A DNA stretch of 64,000 nt, from contig NZ_QFRW01000083.1 in the NCBI RefSeq assembly GCF_003265355.1, forward strand, positions 1 to 64,000. Direction: 5' to 3'. The position numbers and the translations under genes are program-made. The notes under the pieces were generated by a model that saw only the letters and a list, made by a program, of their open reading frames with translations, had not been told where the DNA came from and ran no database searches. The stretch is from Glycomyces dulcitolivorans (GTDB taxonomy: Bacteria > Actinomycetota > Actinomycetes > Mycobacteriales > Micromonosporaceae). Positions 7,440 through 16,663 of this stretch are shown here, in pieces. The first letter of the stretch is position 1. Every line of letters starts with the position of its first letter.

Positions 7440-10400
7440 ATGACGAAACCGTCACGGCGGCATGCGTTCGCGACTGACGCCACGAGAGCTCTCACGGGCC
7501 GGGTGGTCGTCGCGACCGCGGTCCTCGCGATGACGCTGATCGGTGCTGCGCCACCGGCGGCGGCCGCGCCGACCGTCGAGGTCGACCGCTACCCCACCGG
7601 GATCGGCGCCGATCTCGCCGCGGCCCCGCGCACTCACGGGATCGCCGTCGCCACTGCGCCCACACCGGACGCGCAGGTCACGGGCGAGGAGAGCGGGCGC
7701 GAGTACTGGCGAACCGACACCGCCGCGGGAGCCGAGCGCCTCGCGCTGGACCTGGTCGACGAGTACGTGGGCCGGCTCGCCGGCACCCCCGGATACCTCG
7801 TCGTGGACCACCGCGCGGGAGAGGCTCTGGTCGCCACGAGCGGGACCGAGACCCTCGATGCCGGTGTCGCAGAAGCGGACGGCGACGGGGACGGCTGGAC
7901 CACCACCGTCGTGACCCTGCCCGCCGGGACCCTCGACGCGGCCGCCGACCCCGAGGTCGAACTCGCGGCTGCCGAGGGCGACCTCACGGTCGCGTCGGTT
8001 CGCGTCGTCGCCCAAGGGACGAGCGTGGACCTCGGCCCCACGGTGACAGAGAACGGCATCGCCGTCCGCGCCGGCGACGACACCGCCGGACTCGTCACCG
8101 GCACCGACGACGGGCGCGGCTACTGGCAGACCGGCCGGGCTCTCGGCACGAACTTCGTCTACGCGAACGTCTCGAACACCTACGCGCTCAACACCACCGA
8201 CCGGGTACTCGTCGACGCCACCGTGCAGCAGGGCGGCGGGTCGCTGTTCCTCCAGTACGACTCGCCGGGCGACACCATCCCCGACATGTTCAAGCCGTCC
8301 GCCCGGCACCAGCTGGGCGACGACGGGTCCTGGACGTCCAGCTCCTGGCTGCTCGACGACGCCATCCTCACCAACCGCTCCAACGGGTCCGACTTCCGCG
8401 TCTCGGTCGAGGACTCCACTCAGGACGTGCGGATCGACGCCCTCGCGGTGACCGTGGTGCCTGACGAGATCGACCCCGCCGTCGGGCTCCGCGAGCTCGT
8501 CGAGCAGGCCGACATCGCGCACTACGCCGCCAGAGAGGGCGAGCGCGACGGACAGTACCCCGCGGGGTCGAAGTCCGTGCTGCGCGGGGAGATCGAGGCG
8601 GCTCAGGCCGTGGTCGACGACCCTGGAGCGACCGAAGTCGAGATCGATGCGGCCATCGACGCCTTGCAGAACGCGCTGGAGACGTTCCTCGCCGCCGAGG
8701 TCACGACCGACCTCGCGCGCGGCGCCGCGGTCACCGCGAGTTCCACCAGCGCAGGCGAACCCGGCGCCGTCACCGACGGGACCGACTCGACCTGGGTGTC
8801 CGGTCGCGACGAGGAGACGGCCTGGGTCCAGGTCGACCTCGGCGCGCCGACCGCGATCGACGAGGTCGTCGCGGACTGGAGCGGGGACTACGCGCACGTC
8901 TACCGGGTCCAGGTGTCCGACGACGGCGAGGAGTTCGAGACGGTGGCGACGTCGGGGGCGCTCGGCGGCGGACCGATCCGCACCCGCTTCGAGGAGACGA
9001 CCGGCCGCTACGTGCGCCTCGCGCTCGACGAGAAGGCCACCCAGCGCGGTGCTTACGGCCTCAGGTCGTTCGAGGTCCGCAATGCATCCCTTGTAGACCT
9101 TGATTCGCGCATCGTGGAGACCGTGTTCCCCAGCGACGACGTGATCGTCGCCGACCTCGACGTCACCGACTTCGGCGCCGACCCCACCGGCCAGACGGAT
9201 TCCACGGCCGCGATCCAGGAGGCCCTCGCCACCTGCCGCGACGCCGGCGGCGGCACCGTGTGGGCGCCGGCCGGGACCTACCAGGTGAGCGACACCCTTG
9301 AGGTGTTCGCCTACTGCACGCTGCGCGGAGACCACCGCGACCTCGACGAGCAGCCGCTCGGCGACCCCGAAGCCCCCGAAGGGCTTGGGACCGTGCTCGA
9401 AGCGCACCTGCCCTCGGGCGAGGACGGCCCCGCGCTGCTGCGCGTCGGCGGATCGGCGGGGGTCGTCGGCCTGACGACCTACTACCCGGAGCAGGACGCC
9501 GCGGACCCGGTGCCGTACGGGTGGACCGTGGAGATCCCCGGGCTCGCGTGGATCGGCAACGAGAACTACATGCTCGGCACGGTCGAGGACGTCACCTTCC
9601 TCAACTCCTATCGCGGCCTTGGCATCTCGACAATGCGCAACGACCGCGGCGAGGGTCCCGGAGCGCAGGGGCACGAACTCGCGAACGTGCGCAACGTGTC
9701 CGGCACCGTCCTCTTCGAAGGCGCGGCCGGGTACAACGGCGCCGACGTCGGCGTGTGGGAGGACGTGCGCTTCGACAACGGCTACTGGGCCGGGGCGGGA
9801 GAGGAGTACGGCGCGCCCGACCGCGAGGTCCTGAACGCGTGGACCCGCGAGCACGGCACCGGTTTCGTGCTCGCCGACCTCGAATGGGACCAGTTCACCG
9901 GGCTCCACGCCGCCGACTACGCGGTGGGCATCAAGGCGGTCGAGGGCCCGCGGGCCTCGTTCACCGGCGTCTTCGTCGACGCCGAGATCGTGGATTCGGG
10001 CATCGCGGTCCTGGTCGAGGACGCCGACGAGCGCTGGGGGACGTCGTTCGCATCGAGCGTCCTCGAAGGCTCCGACGCGGCCGTGCGCAACACCTCCGGC
10101 GGCTACGTCAAACTCACCGACACCGAAGTGGACGGTTCGATCGAAGGCACCGTGCACGTGCTCGACGGCCCGGACGACGTCCCCGATCTCACCGACACCC
10201 GCATTGCCCCGCGCCCGGAGGAACTCCTCTTCGACGTCACGGCCTCGCCGTACGACGTCCCGCGCACGCCGAAGCAGTTCTCCGACACCGATGCGACCGC
10301 GGGAATCCAAGCGGCGCTTGACGACGCGGGCGAAGCCGGCGGCGGCATCGTCTACCTGCCCGCGGGCTGGTACACCGTGCGCGGGCACCTCTCCGTCCCC

Positions 10401-11708
10401 GCGGGCGTCGAACTGCGCGGCGCCTCGGCGGTGCCGAACCGCACGTCGCTCGTGGAGTCCTCGGGCACGGTCTTGATGGCTTACGCAGGCCGCCAATACG
10501 ACACCGACGATGCGTCGGTGGAGACCGCAGCCGAAGCGACCGCGGTCGTGACGCTCGCGGGCGAGGACGCCGGCGTGCGGGGCCTGCGGGTGCTGTACCC
10601 GGAGAACAATCCGGCCTCGAATGAGGGCGCCGTGCCGTACCCGTTCGCGATCAGAGGCGACGCCCCGGGCGTGTACGCGGTGAACGTCGGCCTCGACAAC
10701 GCCTGGAACGCGATCGACCTCACCGAGGACGCCGACGGATTCCTGGTGCGGCGCGCGCTCGGCATCTTCCTCGCCGAAGGTGTGCGCGTCGACGGGGCTT
10801 CGGACGGCGTCGTGGACGGCGTGCTGTCCAACGGCAACGTCATGACCCGCAACGCATACGGGCTCCCCGGCCGGGTCGAGGAGGCGAACCTCTTCGCGCA
10901 GGTCATCGACGGCGTCAGCCGCCAGCGCGAAGTCCTCGTCCGAGCGATCGGCGCGCAGGACCTCGAAGTCCGCAACACGTTCGCCTACGGCTCGCACGAC
11001 GGGATCGTCGCGAGCGACGGCGCGACCGTGACGGCCTTCAACCTCGGCACCGACAACCTCGGGCCGGGCGGATACACAGTGGACGCCGACGAATCGAGCG
11101 CCGTCACGGTCGTGAACCTGATGCGGTACAACGGCACCACCAGCAGGGGTCCGGTCACGATCGTCAACCCGATGGCCATCAACATGGCGACCTCGTCGCT
11201 GACCGCGGCACCCGAGGGCAACGGCACCATCCGGATCGACGGCAACGAGGTCGCGCCCGGACGGTACGAGACCGGCAGCACCGTCACCGCGGTCGCCGAA
11301 CCGGCCGAGGGCGCACGGTTCACCGAGTGGCGCAACGGCTCCGGCGAAACCGTCTCGACCGACGCCCGCTACACCTTCGCACTCCAGGCGGACACCGCAC
11401 TGGTCGCCGTATTCGAACCCGCACCCGAAACGTGGATCGAAGCGGTGGCGGTCAGCAAGTGCACCGGCAAGAAGGCCCACATCGTGGTCCGCCTCTACAA
11501 CACCGGAACCGAGACCGTCTCGATCCAACTCTCAACCCCGTACGGCCAGCGCGAGGTGGACGAGCTCGACCCCGACTCAGGGGCCCGCCTCCAGATCCCG
11601 ACCCGCTCCACCAGGATCCAGGCCGGCGAAGTCGAGGTGACGGTGAAGGACGCCGAAGGCGCAACCGGCGTCCTGACCCTGCGATACGAAGCCGTCAACT
11701 GCCGCTGA
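7440..11708 (+). CDS. Large secreted multidomain beta-helix protein (pectate-lyase-3-like, discoidin module)
   Basis: A 1422-residue exported protein, probably acting on plant or microbial polysaccharide. A signal peptide ends near GAAPPAAAAP (about 43). Two related beta-sandwich-like segments (each with the pattern GREYW/GRGYWQT) span about 45-350. A FIVAR-like helical linker covers about 350-420 and an F5/8C (discoidin) carbohydrate-binding module about 422-549 (WVQVDLGAPTAIDEV). Two right-handed beta-helix units of the pectate-lyase-3/GH28-related type start near 575 (VTDFGADPTGQTDSTAAIQ) and 945 (FSDTDATAGIQAALDDAG). A divergent InlB B-repeat (GARFTEWRNGSGE) and a C-terminal domain with two cysteines close the protein. 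ATG 7440 follows AGGAG by 6 nt. No catalytic residues could be assigned, so an exact enzyme class is not given. Confidence 0.85.
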   Translation: MTKPSRRHAFATDATRALTGRVVVATAVLAMTLIGAAPPAAAAPTVEVDRYPTGIGADLAAAPRTHGIAVATAPTPDAQVTGEESGREYWRTDTAAGAERLALDLVDEYVGRLAGTPGYLVVDHRAGEALVATSGTETLDAGVAEADGDGDGWTTTVVTLPAGTLDAAADPEVELAAAEGDLTVASVRVVAQGTSVDLGPTVTENGIAVRAGDDTAGLVTGTDDGRGYWQTGRALGTNFVYANVSNTYALNTTDRVLVDATVQQGGGSLFLQYDSPGDTIPDMFKPSARHQLGDDGSWTSSSWLLDDAILTNRSNGSDFRVSVEDSTQDVRIDALAVTVVPDEIDPAVGLRELVEQADIAHYAAREGERDGQYPAGSKSVLRGEIEAAQAVVDDPGATEVEIDAAIDALQNALETFLAAEVTTDLARGAAVTASSTSAGEPGAVTDGTDSTWVSGRDEETAWVQVDLGAPTAIDEVVADWSGDYAHVYRVQVSDDGEEFETVATSGALGGGPIRTRFEETTGRYVRLALDEKATQRGAYGLRSFEVRNASLVDLDSRIVETVFPSDDVIVADLDVTDFGADPTGQTDSTAAIQEALATCRDAGGGTVWAPAGTYQVSDTLEVFAYCTLRGDHRDLDEQPLGDPEAPEGLGTVLEAHLPSGEDGPALLRVGGSAGVVGLTTYYPEQDAADPVPYGWTVEIPGLAWIGNENYMLGTVEDVTFLNSYRGLGISTMRNDRGEGPGAQGHELANVRNVSGTVLFEGAAGYNGADVGVWEDVRFDNGYWAGAGEEYGAPDREVLNAWTREHGTGFVLADLEWDQFTGLHAADYAVGIKAVEGPRASFTGVFVDAEIVDSGIAVLVEDADERWGTSFASSVLEGSDAAVRNTSGGYVKLTDTEVDGSIEGTVHVLDGPDDVPDLTDTRIAPRPEELLFDVTASPYDVPRTPKQFSDTDATAGIQAALDDAGEAGGGIVYLPAGWYTVRGHLSVPAGVELRGASAVPNRTSLVESSGTVLMAYAGRQYDTDDASVETAAEATAVVTLAGEDAGVRGLRVLYPENNPASNEGAVPYPFAIRGDAPGVYAVNVGLDNAWNAIDLTEDADGFLVRRALGIFLAEGVRVDGASDGVVDGVLSNGNVMTRNAYGLPGRVEEANLFAQVIDGVSRQREVLVRAIGAQDLEVRNTFAYGSHDGIVASDGATVTAFNLGTDNLGPGGYTVDADESSAVTVVNLMRYNGTTSRGPVTIVNPMAINMATSSLTAAPEGNGTIRIDGNEVAPGRYETGSTVTAVAEPAEGARFTEWRNGSGETVSTDARYTFALQADTALVAVFEPAPETWIEAVAVSKCTGKKAHIVVRLYNTGTETVSIQLSTPYGQREVDELDPDSGARLQIPTRSTRIQAGEVEVTVKDAEGATGVLTLRYEAVNCR

Positions 11709-11743
11709 CCAGCGTTCCGACACACGACGAAAGGACCTCAACG

Positions 11744-12976
11744 ATGAGCATCTCCCGACGTTCCTTCCTCGGCCTCACCGCGGCGGTCGCCGCCACGGCG
11801 ACCACCGCCCTCCCGACGGCCGCTTCGGCGGCGAGCCCGCCCGGCGACGTCGTCGGCAAGGTCACGGCCGGTTACCAGGGCTGGTTCGCGTGCCGCGGCG
11901 ACGGCGCCCCGATCGACGCGTGGTGGCACTGGGCCCGCCAGGCCGACCAGCCGCCGTCGATCTCCAACTCGGCGATCAAGTCGTGGCCCGACACCCGCGA
12001 GTACGCGACGACCTACGGCACCAACTTCCCGCCGCTGAACGACGGCCGCCTGGCGCACCTGTTCTCCTCGCACGACCAGCAGACCGTCGACGTCCACCTG
12101 CGCTGGATGGCCCAGCACGGCATCCACACCGCGGCGCTCCAGCGGTTCAACCCGTTCGGCTCCGAAGGCCCCACGCGCGACGCCGTCGCCAACCGGGTCC
12201 GTTCCGCCGCAGAGCGAACCGGCACGAAGTACTACATCATGTACGACGTGAGCGACTGGCTCGCAATGCGATCGCAGATCACGCAGGACTGGGCGACGAA
12301 GATGTCCGCCCACACCGCCTCCTCCGCCTACGCCCGCCAGAACGGCAAGCCCGTGGTCGGCATCTGGGGCTTCGGGTTCAACGACCCGCAGCGCCCGTTC
12401 ACCCCGCAGGAGTGCCAGGAGGTCGTCGACTGGTTCCACGCCCAGGGCTGCTACGTCATGGGCGGCGTCCCCACCTGGTGGCGCACCCTCGGCGAGGACT
12501 CGCGGCCCGGATTCGCGAACGTCTACCGCTCGTTCGACATGATCTCGCCGTGGCTCGTCGGCCGCATCGGCAATGCCGCGGGCGCCGACAACTTCTACTC
12601 GGCCGCGACCGTCCCCGACCTCGCCGAGTGCAACCGCCTCGGCATCGACTACCAGCCCTGCACGCTCCCCGGCGACCTCCAGGAACGCCAGCGCGCCCAT
12701 GGCGACTTCATGTGGCGCCAGTTCTACAACCACGCCCGCGCCGGCGTCACCAGCACCTACATCTCCATGTTCGACGAGTACAACGAGGGCAACCAGATCG
12801 CCAAGACCGCCGCGGTCGCCGGCGACGTCCCCGCGGGCTCGGGCATCTGGGCCCTCGACGAGGACGGCACCCCCTGCTCCTCCGACTACTACCTCCGCCT
12901 CACCGACGACGGGGGCCGCATGCTCCGACGAGAACTCGCCCTCACCCCGACGCGTCCGACTCCGACGCGGATCTGA
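11744..12976 (+). CDS. Tat-exported GH71/GH99-like glycoside hydrolase
   Basis: A 410-residue secreted enzyme encoded 35 nt after the beta-helix protein, so the two are likely cotranscribed. The signal peptide has a twin-arginine motif (SRRSFLGL) and ends near AASAASPP. The mature protein starts GKVTAGYQGWF, typical of GH71/99-like proteins. Late in the barrel it has MFDEYNEGNQI, where Glu345 and Glu348 match the pair of acidic residues in the E..EG motif of GH99 endo-mannosidases. A role in alpha-mannan or related glycan cleavage is inferred from this motif only. RBS AAAGGA precedes the ATG. Confidence 0.82.
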   Translation: MSISRRSFLGLTAAVAATATTALPTAASAASPPGDVVGKVTAGYQGWFACRGDGAPIDAWWHWARQADQPPSISNSAIKSWPDTREYATTYGTNFPPLNDGRLAHLFSSHDQQTVDVHLRWMAQHGIHTAALQRFNPFGSEGPTRDAVANRVRSAAERTGTKYYIMYDVSDWLAMRSQITQDWATKMSAHTASSAYARQNGKPVVGIWGFGFNDPQRPFTPQECQEVVDWFHAQGCYVMGGVPTWWRTLGEDSRPGFANVYRSFDMISPWLVGRIGNAAGADNFYSAATVPDLAECNRLGIDYQPCTLPGDLQERQRAHGDFMWRQFYNHARAGVTSTYISMFDEYNEGNQIAKTAAVAGDVPAGSGIWALDEDGTPCSSDYYLRLTDDGGRMLRRELALTPTRPTPTRI

Positions 12977-12995
12977 GAGGACGACACCGCAAAAA

Positions 12996-13028
12996 GACCG
13001 GCAGGGACCGCTTGGGCCCCTGCCGGTC
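12996..13028 (-). terminator. Intrinsic terminator between convergent genes
   Basis: A perfect 11-bp stem (GACCGGCAGGG / CCCTGCCGGTC) with an 11-nt loop lies between convergent genes. Read on the minus strand it is followed by TTTTT, so it is a good intrinsic terminator for the leftward operon; as a hairpin it may also stop the rightward transcript. Confidence 0.85.
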
Positions 13029-13394
13029 TCAGGTGGTGACGCCGGGGAGGTTGACGCCACAGGTCTCCTCGATGAAGACGCCGACGGTGGTCACGTGCTC
13101 CTCGTCGACCATGGCGCGGTCGTCGTGCTCGTTGGCGTGGAGGATGCCTTCGAACTCGTCGGCGAGTTCGTCGGGCGCGGTCTCGGCGAGCGCCGCCAGG
13201 ACTTCGGCCTTCTCCCCCGGCTCTTCGAAGCCCACCGCGCCGACCTCCAGGGCGGTGGCCTGGTCGCAGAACGCCTCGCGCTGCGGCCAGTCGTCCAGGG
13301 TGCGGTTCACGAAGGCGACCGCGGCGGCTGCGGCGGCGACCGCCACGGCCGCTGCCGCGATCGCCATGCGGGCGTTCGCCTTAGAACGTCGCAT
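13029..13394 (-). CDS. Small membrane-anchored protein of unknown function
   Basis: A 121-residue protein with an N-terminal arginine/lysine cluster, one very alanine-rich transmembrane or signal segment (about 10-28) and an acidic extracytoplasmic domain of about 90 residues with two cysteines (AFCDQATAL, ETCGVNL) that could form a disulfide. I do not recognise the family. The gene overlaps the 3' end of the metalloprotease gene by 14 nt and is the last gene before the terminator, so it may modulate or be secreted with the protease. ATG 13367 (MAIAAAA) is an alternative start. Confidence 0.7.
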   Translation of the reverse strand: MRRSKANARMAIAAAAVAVAAAAAAVAFVNRTLDDWPQREAFCDQATALEVGAVGFEEPGEKAEVLAALAETAPDELADEFEGILHANEHDDRAMVDEEHVTTVGVFIEETCGVNLPGVTT

Positions 13395-13983
13395 TGATCG
13401 CGCTGATGTCGTGCGCGTCGAAGCGCGGCCGGCTGGAGTCGATCTTGTTGCGCATGCACGAGTTGTTGTCGGTGTCGCTGGGGGCGGACCGGTGGCCGAG
13501 CCCGGCGGTGTGGCCCAGTTCGTGGCAGGCGAGCGACCTCCACGAGTCGATGCCGTAGGAGGCGGCGTAGGACAGGTTGTAGCGCAGCCGGTAGACGTCG
13601 CAGTCGCCGTCCCACCACCACTCGTCCTCCTGGCAGTTGGTCCGGCCCGCGATGCCCTGCCAGGAGCCCGTCCTGCCGTAGTAGGCGTCGTAGATGAGCA
13701 CGTCGGTCTCGGGGCCGTCAGCGTAGGTCGCGTCCATGACGGACCGGTCGAGCTGGCCGAGGCCGTGCGTGGTGGCGCCGCTGGCGGCGCGGGTGAGGTT
13801 GAAGCGTTCGAGGTAGTGGGTCGTGTTGTCGGGGGGACCGCTGTTCGCGTCGCCTCCGTGCGAGGCCTGGACGGGAGCGGCGCCCGCCAGGAGTACGAGC
13901 GCGGCGGACGCGGTCGCCAGTAGGATTCGCATCGGACGGGATCGCAAGGCGCGGTTCGCTTTCGATTGGGTCGACGTGGTCAT
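13381..13983 (-). CDS. Secreted metzincin-type zinc metalloprotease
   Basis: A protein of about 200 residues with a signal peptide (LLATASAALVLLAGAAPVQA) and a mature domain holding HELGHTAGLGH near residue 154. This is the HExxHxxGxxH zinc site of metzincins, followed by SCMRN as a possible Met-turn. Five further cysteine/tryptophan-rich positions (TNCQEDEWWWDGDCD) suggest disulfides. The size and motif recall actinomycete snapalysin-like proteases, though those have Asp as the third ligand. Tandem ATG codons (13986 and 13983) follow GGAGG; the second has the better spacing and overlaps the upstream stop. Confidence 0.83.
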   Translation of the reverse strand: MTTSTQSKANRALRSRPMRILLATASAALVLLAGAAPVQASHGGDANSGPPDNTTHYLERFNLTRAASGATTHGLGQLDRSVMDATYADGPETDVLIYDAYYGRTGSWQGIAGRTNCQEDEWWWDGDCDVYRLRYNLSYAASYGIDSWRSLACHELGHTAGLGHRSAPSDTDNNSCMRNKIDSSRPRFDAHDISAINATF

Positions 13984-14756
13984 CATTCCTCCCAGCACAG
14001 CGGTGCGGAGTCCTCGACTGCGGGATCGGAGGGCACGCAGACCGAGATGAGCTCGGGCACGGCCTCGCCGGCGGCCGCCGCATCGGCGGCGGACTGGATC
14101 GCGGTCTCGAAGGCCGGGGCGCCCCCGTTGACGTGGTCGACGGCGGTCCAGGGCCCCTCTTCCTGCCAGTGGCCCGGGATGGAGACCGCCGAGCCCGATC
14201 CGATCAGGACCCGGCCGGCCTCGTGGATGTAGGCGTAGGTCTCGGTCGCGAGGACGTCCGGGGGCGGCGCAGTGAGGTAGAAGTAGCCGGACTGGCCGAC
14301 CTCGGTCCACGGCATGCCCTCGCGGGTGTAGCCGATGCCGTTCTCCCAGTAGCCCTCCACCACGACGACGGTCTCGGGCGCCCCGATGCCGTAGCGGTCG
14401 TAGACGACCTTGTCGACGTCCACGACGACTTCGCGGTCGGTCACCGCGGCCTCGGACCCGTCGTCGTACACGACCTCGGCCCCGGGACGGATCTCGACGG
14501 CGGTCCCCTTGACCACCAGGGCGGAGCTGGCGGTCATGACGGCGAGGTCGTCGAAGGCGCGCACGTCGGCCGCGTGGTAGACCCCTTCGGGCACATCGGG
14601 GTACGGGTCGTCGACTGCGTCGGGCCACAGCGCCCAACTGGTGACCCCGGCCGCAGCCAGCGCGACGGCGCCGGCCGCGACGAGGGCGACGAGTCGGCGG
14701 CTCGGGCCGCGGCGGGAGGGTACGGGGTCCGGTGGGGCGTCGTCGTGCTCGGTCAT
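13983..14756 (-). CDS. Single-pass membrane protein with large extracytoplasmic domain, unknown function
   Basis: A 257-residue protein: about 22 cytoplasmic residues rich in Pro, Asp and Arg, one transmembrane helix (LVALVAAGAVALAAAGVTSWAL), then an extracytoplasmic domain with no motif I recognise. Two cysteines near the C-terminus (ISVCVPSD, PLCWEE) may pair. It is the first gene of a three-gene overlapping operon with the metalloprotease and the small membrane protein, so a role around the protease (export, anchoring or inhibition) is possible but unproven. Confidence 0.75.
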   Translation of the reverse strand: MTEHDDAPPDPVPSRRGPSRRLVALVAAGAVALAAAGVTSWALWPDAVDDPYPDVPEGVYHAADVRAFDDLAVMTASSALVVKGTAVEIRPGAEVVYDDGSEAAVTDREVVVDVDKVVYDRYGIGAPETVVVVEGYWENGIGYTREGMPWTEVGQSGYFYLTAPPPDVLATETYAYIHEAGRVLIGSGSAVSIPGHWQEEGPWTAVDHVNGGAPAFETAIQSAADAAAAGEAVPELISVCVPSDPAVEDSAPLCWEE

Positions 14757-14974
14757 GGCGCTGGAGACCTTCCAGTAGGGGCGGAGGGGATCCCGGAACG
14801 AGTCCGATGAGGACCAGTCAAGCAGCGCTGTCGTTCAGTTGCGAGGCGAAAGAACGGCGGGACACCGGCAGGTCGGCTCCTTCGGTGCCGTGCCCACCGA
14901 GTCCGCCGGTCGTGGCCGGTGCGATCACGGCCCTCAGGCGAACGCCGCGCCTCCCCGGCGAAGCCGTCCGGAGG

Positions 14975-16162
14975 TCACTGGAAGACGTTCATGAGGGTCA
15001 CGATCGAGGTCACCGCGGCAATAGCGCCGGCGATCGCGGCGATGACGCGTCCACTGAGGTCGGTCATGTCGCGCAGGCGGCGCTGGAGGCGGTATTCCGT
15101 GGCCTCGACCAGTTCGGAGCGGACCTCGCCGCGTTCGTCGAGGACCTCTGCGGCCCGCGCCAGGGCCGCGAGCGCGGCGGGGTCCCACGGGGAGACGAGC
15201 ACGGCGCCGGCCCGCAGTCCGACCTCGCGGACCTGCGGCGGAGGCGAGGCGGCGAACGCGTGGCCGTTGAAGTCGGCCTTCTCGATGATGTCCGCGGCCG
15301 CGATGAGCGCCATGGACGCCATGCGGGGGCCTTTGGTGTCCACGTCGGCGAACCAGTCCTTCCGCAGGTAGCGGACGGCCGCCGCTCGCAGGTACCGCGG
15401 GAGCGAGGCCCGGTAGGCGGTGACGAGCCGGTAGTCGCGCTGCGCGTCGGTCAGGCGCGCCCCGTACAGGTACTCGATGCGCCGCAGCGCCTCTCCCGCC
15501 GGGATCTGGAGGCGTCCGAACACGTACGAGGCGACGCCGACGATCACGGCCCCGGCCATGAGCATCGCGTAGCCGATGCCGTCGGGTTCGGCGCGCGTGT
15601 AGGAGACGAGCGCGGGGCCGGAGGCGTAGACGAGGCAGGTCGCGATGGTCGCGGTGAATCCGACCGTCCGCGTGAAGAAGCCGCGGCGGCTGATCAGCCC
15701 CGCCGCCCGGATCTGGTCTTCCGGGTCGGCCGCGGCGGCATGCCCGCCGATGGACTCCAATGTGGGCAGCACCAGCGCGCCGCGCCGGATCTTGGCCTCG
15801 GACCGCTTGCCTCGCAGCATCATCACCCAGATCAGCATCCCGGCGCCGATCGCGATCGCCGACGTCGCGTAGAACCACCGCCACGTCGGCCCCTCCAGCG
15901 TGTACTCCACGGTGACCGCCTCCACCAGCGCGAACGGCAGCACCGCGATCAACAGGGTCGCGACCGCGACGACCACCCGCAGCACCCACACCGCGAGCAG
16001 CCGCCCCGCGGACGGCCGCTGCGTCGGCGCCGCCCCTGCGGGGAACATCGCCGAGGTCAGGTGCAGAATGCCGATCTCGGCGACCCGGTCTGCGTAGGCG
16101 AGGAGCAGGACGACGTACAGCTGGATGACCACACCCAGCCCGATGAGGGGTACTTCGGCCAC
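14975..16162 (-). CDS. Polytopic membrane protein of unknown function
   Basis: A 395-residue protein with hydrophobic helices near residues 5-25, 55-80, 90-112, 165-185 and 190-212 and a final helix at about 370-392 (VIAAIAGAIAAVTSIVTLMNVF). Between the last two lies a soluble helical region of about 160 residues (YRASLPRYLRAAAVRYLRKDWFADVD). I do not recognise the family. The GTG start has AAGGA 7 nt upstream and gives a membrane N-terminus directly. It lies downstream of the TIR/zinc-finger genes on the same strand with a gap of 236 nt, so it may be part of that locus or independent. Confidence 0.72.
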   Translation of the reverse strand: MAEVPLIGLGVVIQLYVVLLLAYADRVAEIGILHLTSAMFPAGAAPTQRPSAGRLLAVWVLRVVVAVATLLIAVLPFALVEAVTVEYTLEGPTWRWFYATSAIAIGAGMLIWVMMLRGKRSEAKIRRGALVLPTLESIGGHAAAADPEDQIRAAGLISRRGFFTRTVGFTATIATCLVYASGPALVSYTRAEPDGIGYAMLMAGAVIVGVASYVFGRLQIPAGEALRRIEYLYGARLTDAQRDYRLVTAYRASLPRYLRAAAVRYLRKDWFADVDTKGPRMASMALIAAADIIEKADFNGHAFAASPPPQVREVGLRAGAVLVSPWDPAALAALARAAEVLDERGEVRSELVEATEYRLQRRLRDMTDLSGRVIAAIAGAIAAVTSIVTLMNVFQ

Positions 16163-16398
16163 AGAGGGGTCCTTTCGCCAGAGTCGGCGCGGGGCAACGG
16201 ATGTGACAGGTCCGCGCGCATGAAGACGGAATGGGCAGGCCCTCGAATGATAATGGCCCCGAACCAAAGCCGGGGTGCACAACAACCCCTCGCGCACCCC
16301 GGATCCCGCAGTATCCTGGCGAGCGGAGTCGACCGCCCCGGACGACCACGACGTCGGAGCGCGGCAACGGCCGGCCGAGGCGCTCGATTTCCGGTTGG

Positions 16399-16542
16399 CT
16401 ACCAGTGTTTCCCGTGCGTGGGGCAGACCAGTCCGCCGTTGCACTTCGAGCAGTTGATCTTCCCGAAGATGCCGTTTCCGCCTCCCTGCCCTTTGCAGGA
16501 CTGGCAATCGTGCAGCTGTCGATGGCACTTGTTGCACTTCAT
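16399..16542 (-). CDS. 47-residue zinc-ribbon protein with DnaJ-type CxxCxGxG motif
   Basis: A tiny protein made almost wholly of zinc-binding pairs: C3..C6, C13..C16, C31..C34 and C40/H43/H46. The segment CQSCKGQG (13-20) is the CxxCxGxG repeat of the DnaJ cysteine-rich domain. ATG 16542 follows GAAAGG at good spacing; a longer reading into the upstream gap lacks such support. It lies 121 nt downstream of the TIR gene on the same strand. Since the opposite arm of the locus encodes a J-like protein without a zinc domain, this may supply that function in trans; that is inference. Confidence 0.72.
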   Translation of the reverse strand: MKCNKCHRQLHDCQSCKGQGGGNGIFGKINCSKCNGGLVCPTHGKHW

Positions 16543-16663
16543 GACGATGCCTTTCTCGTTCGATGGACGCCGAATGCGCGTCCAGGGTCGTCGGATCACT
16601 CCTGAGGGAGTCGAATTCGCGGGGCGGTCGACTCGCCTCAAGATCGTTCTCGTCCGGACTCTT

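Noticed and set aside
7452-11528. A 1358-residue open frame on the minus strand
   Set aside because: It lies opposite the secreted beta-helix protein, which has a signal peptide, RBS and known domains. The composition (Val, Gly, Asp, Arg, His) is that of an antisense shadow in GC-rich DNA.
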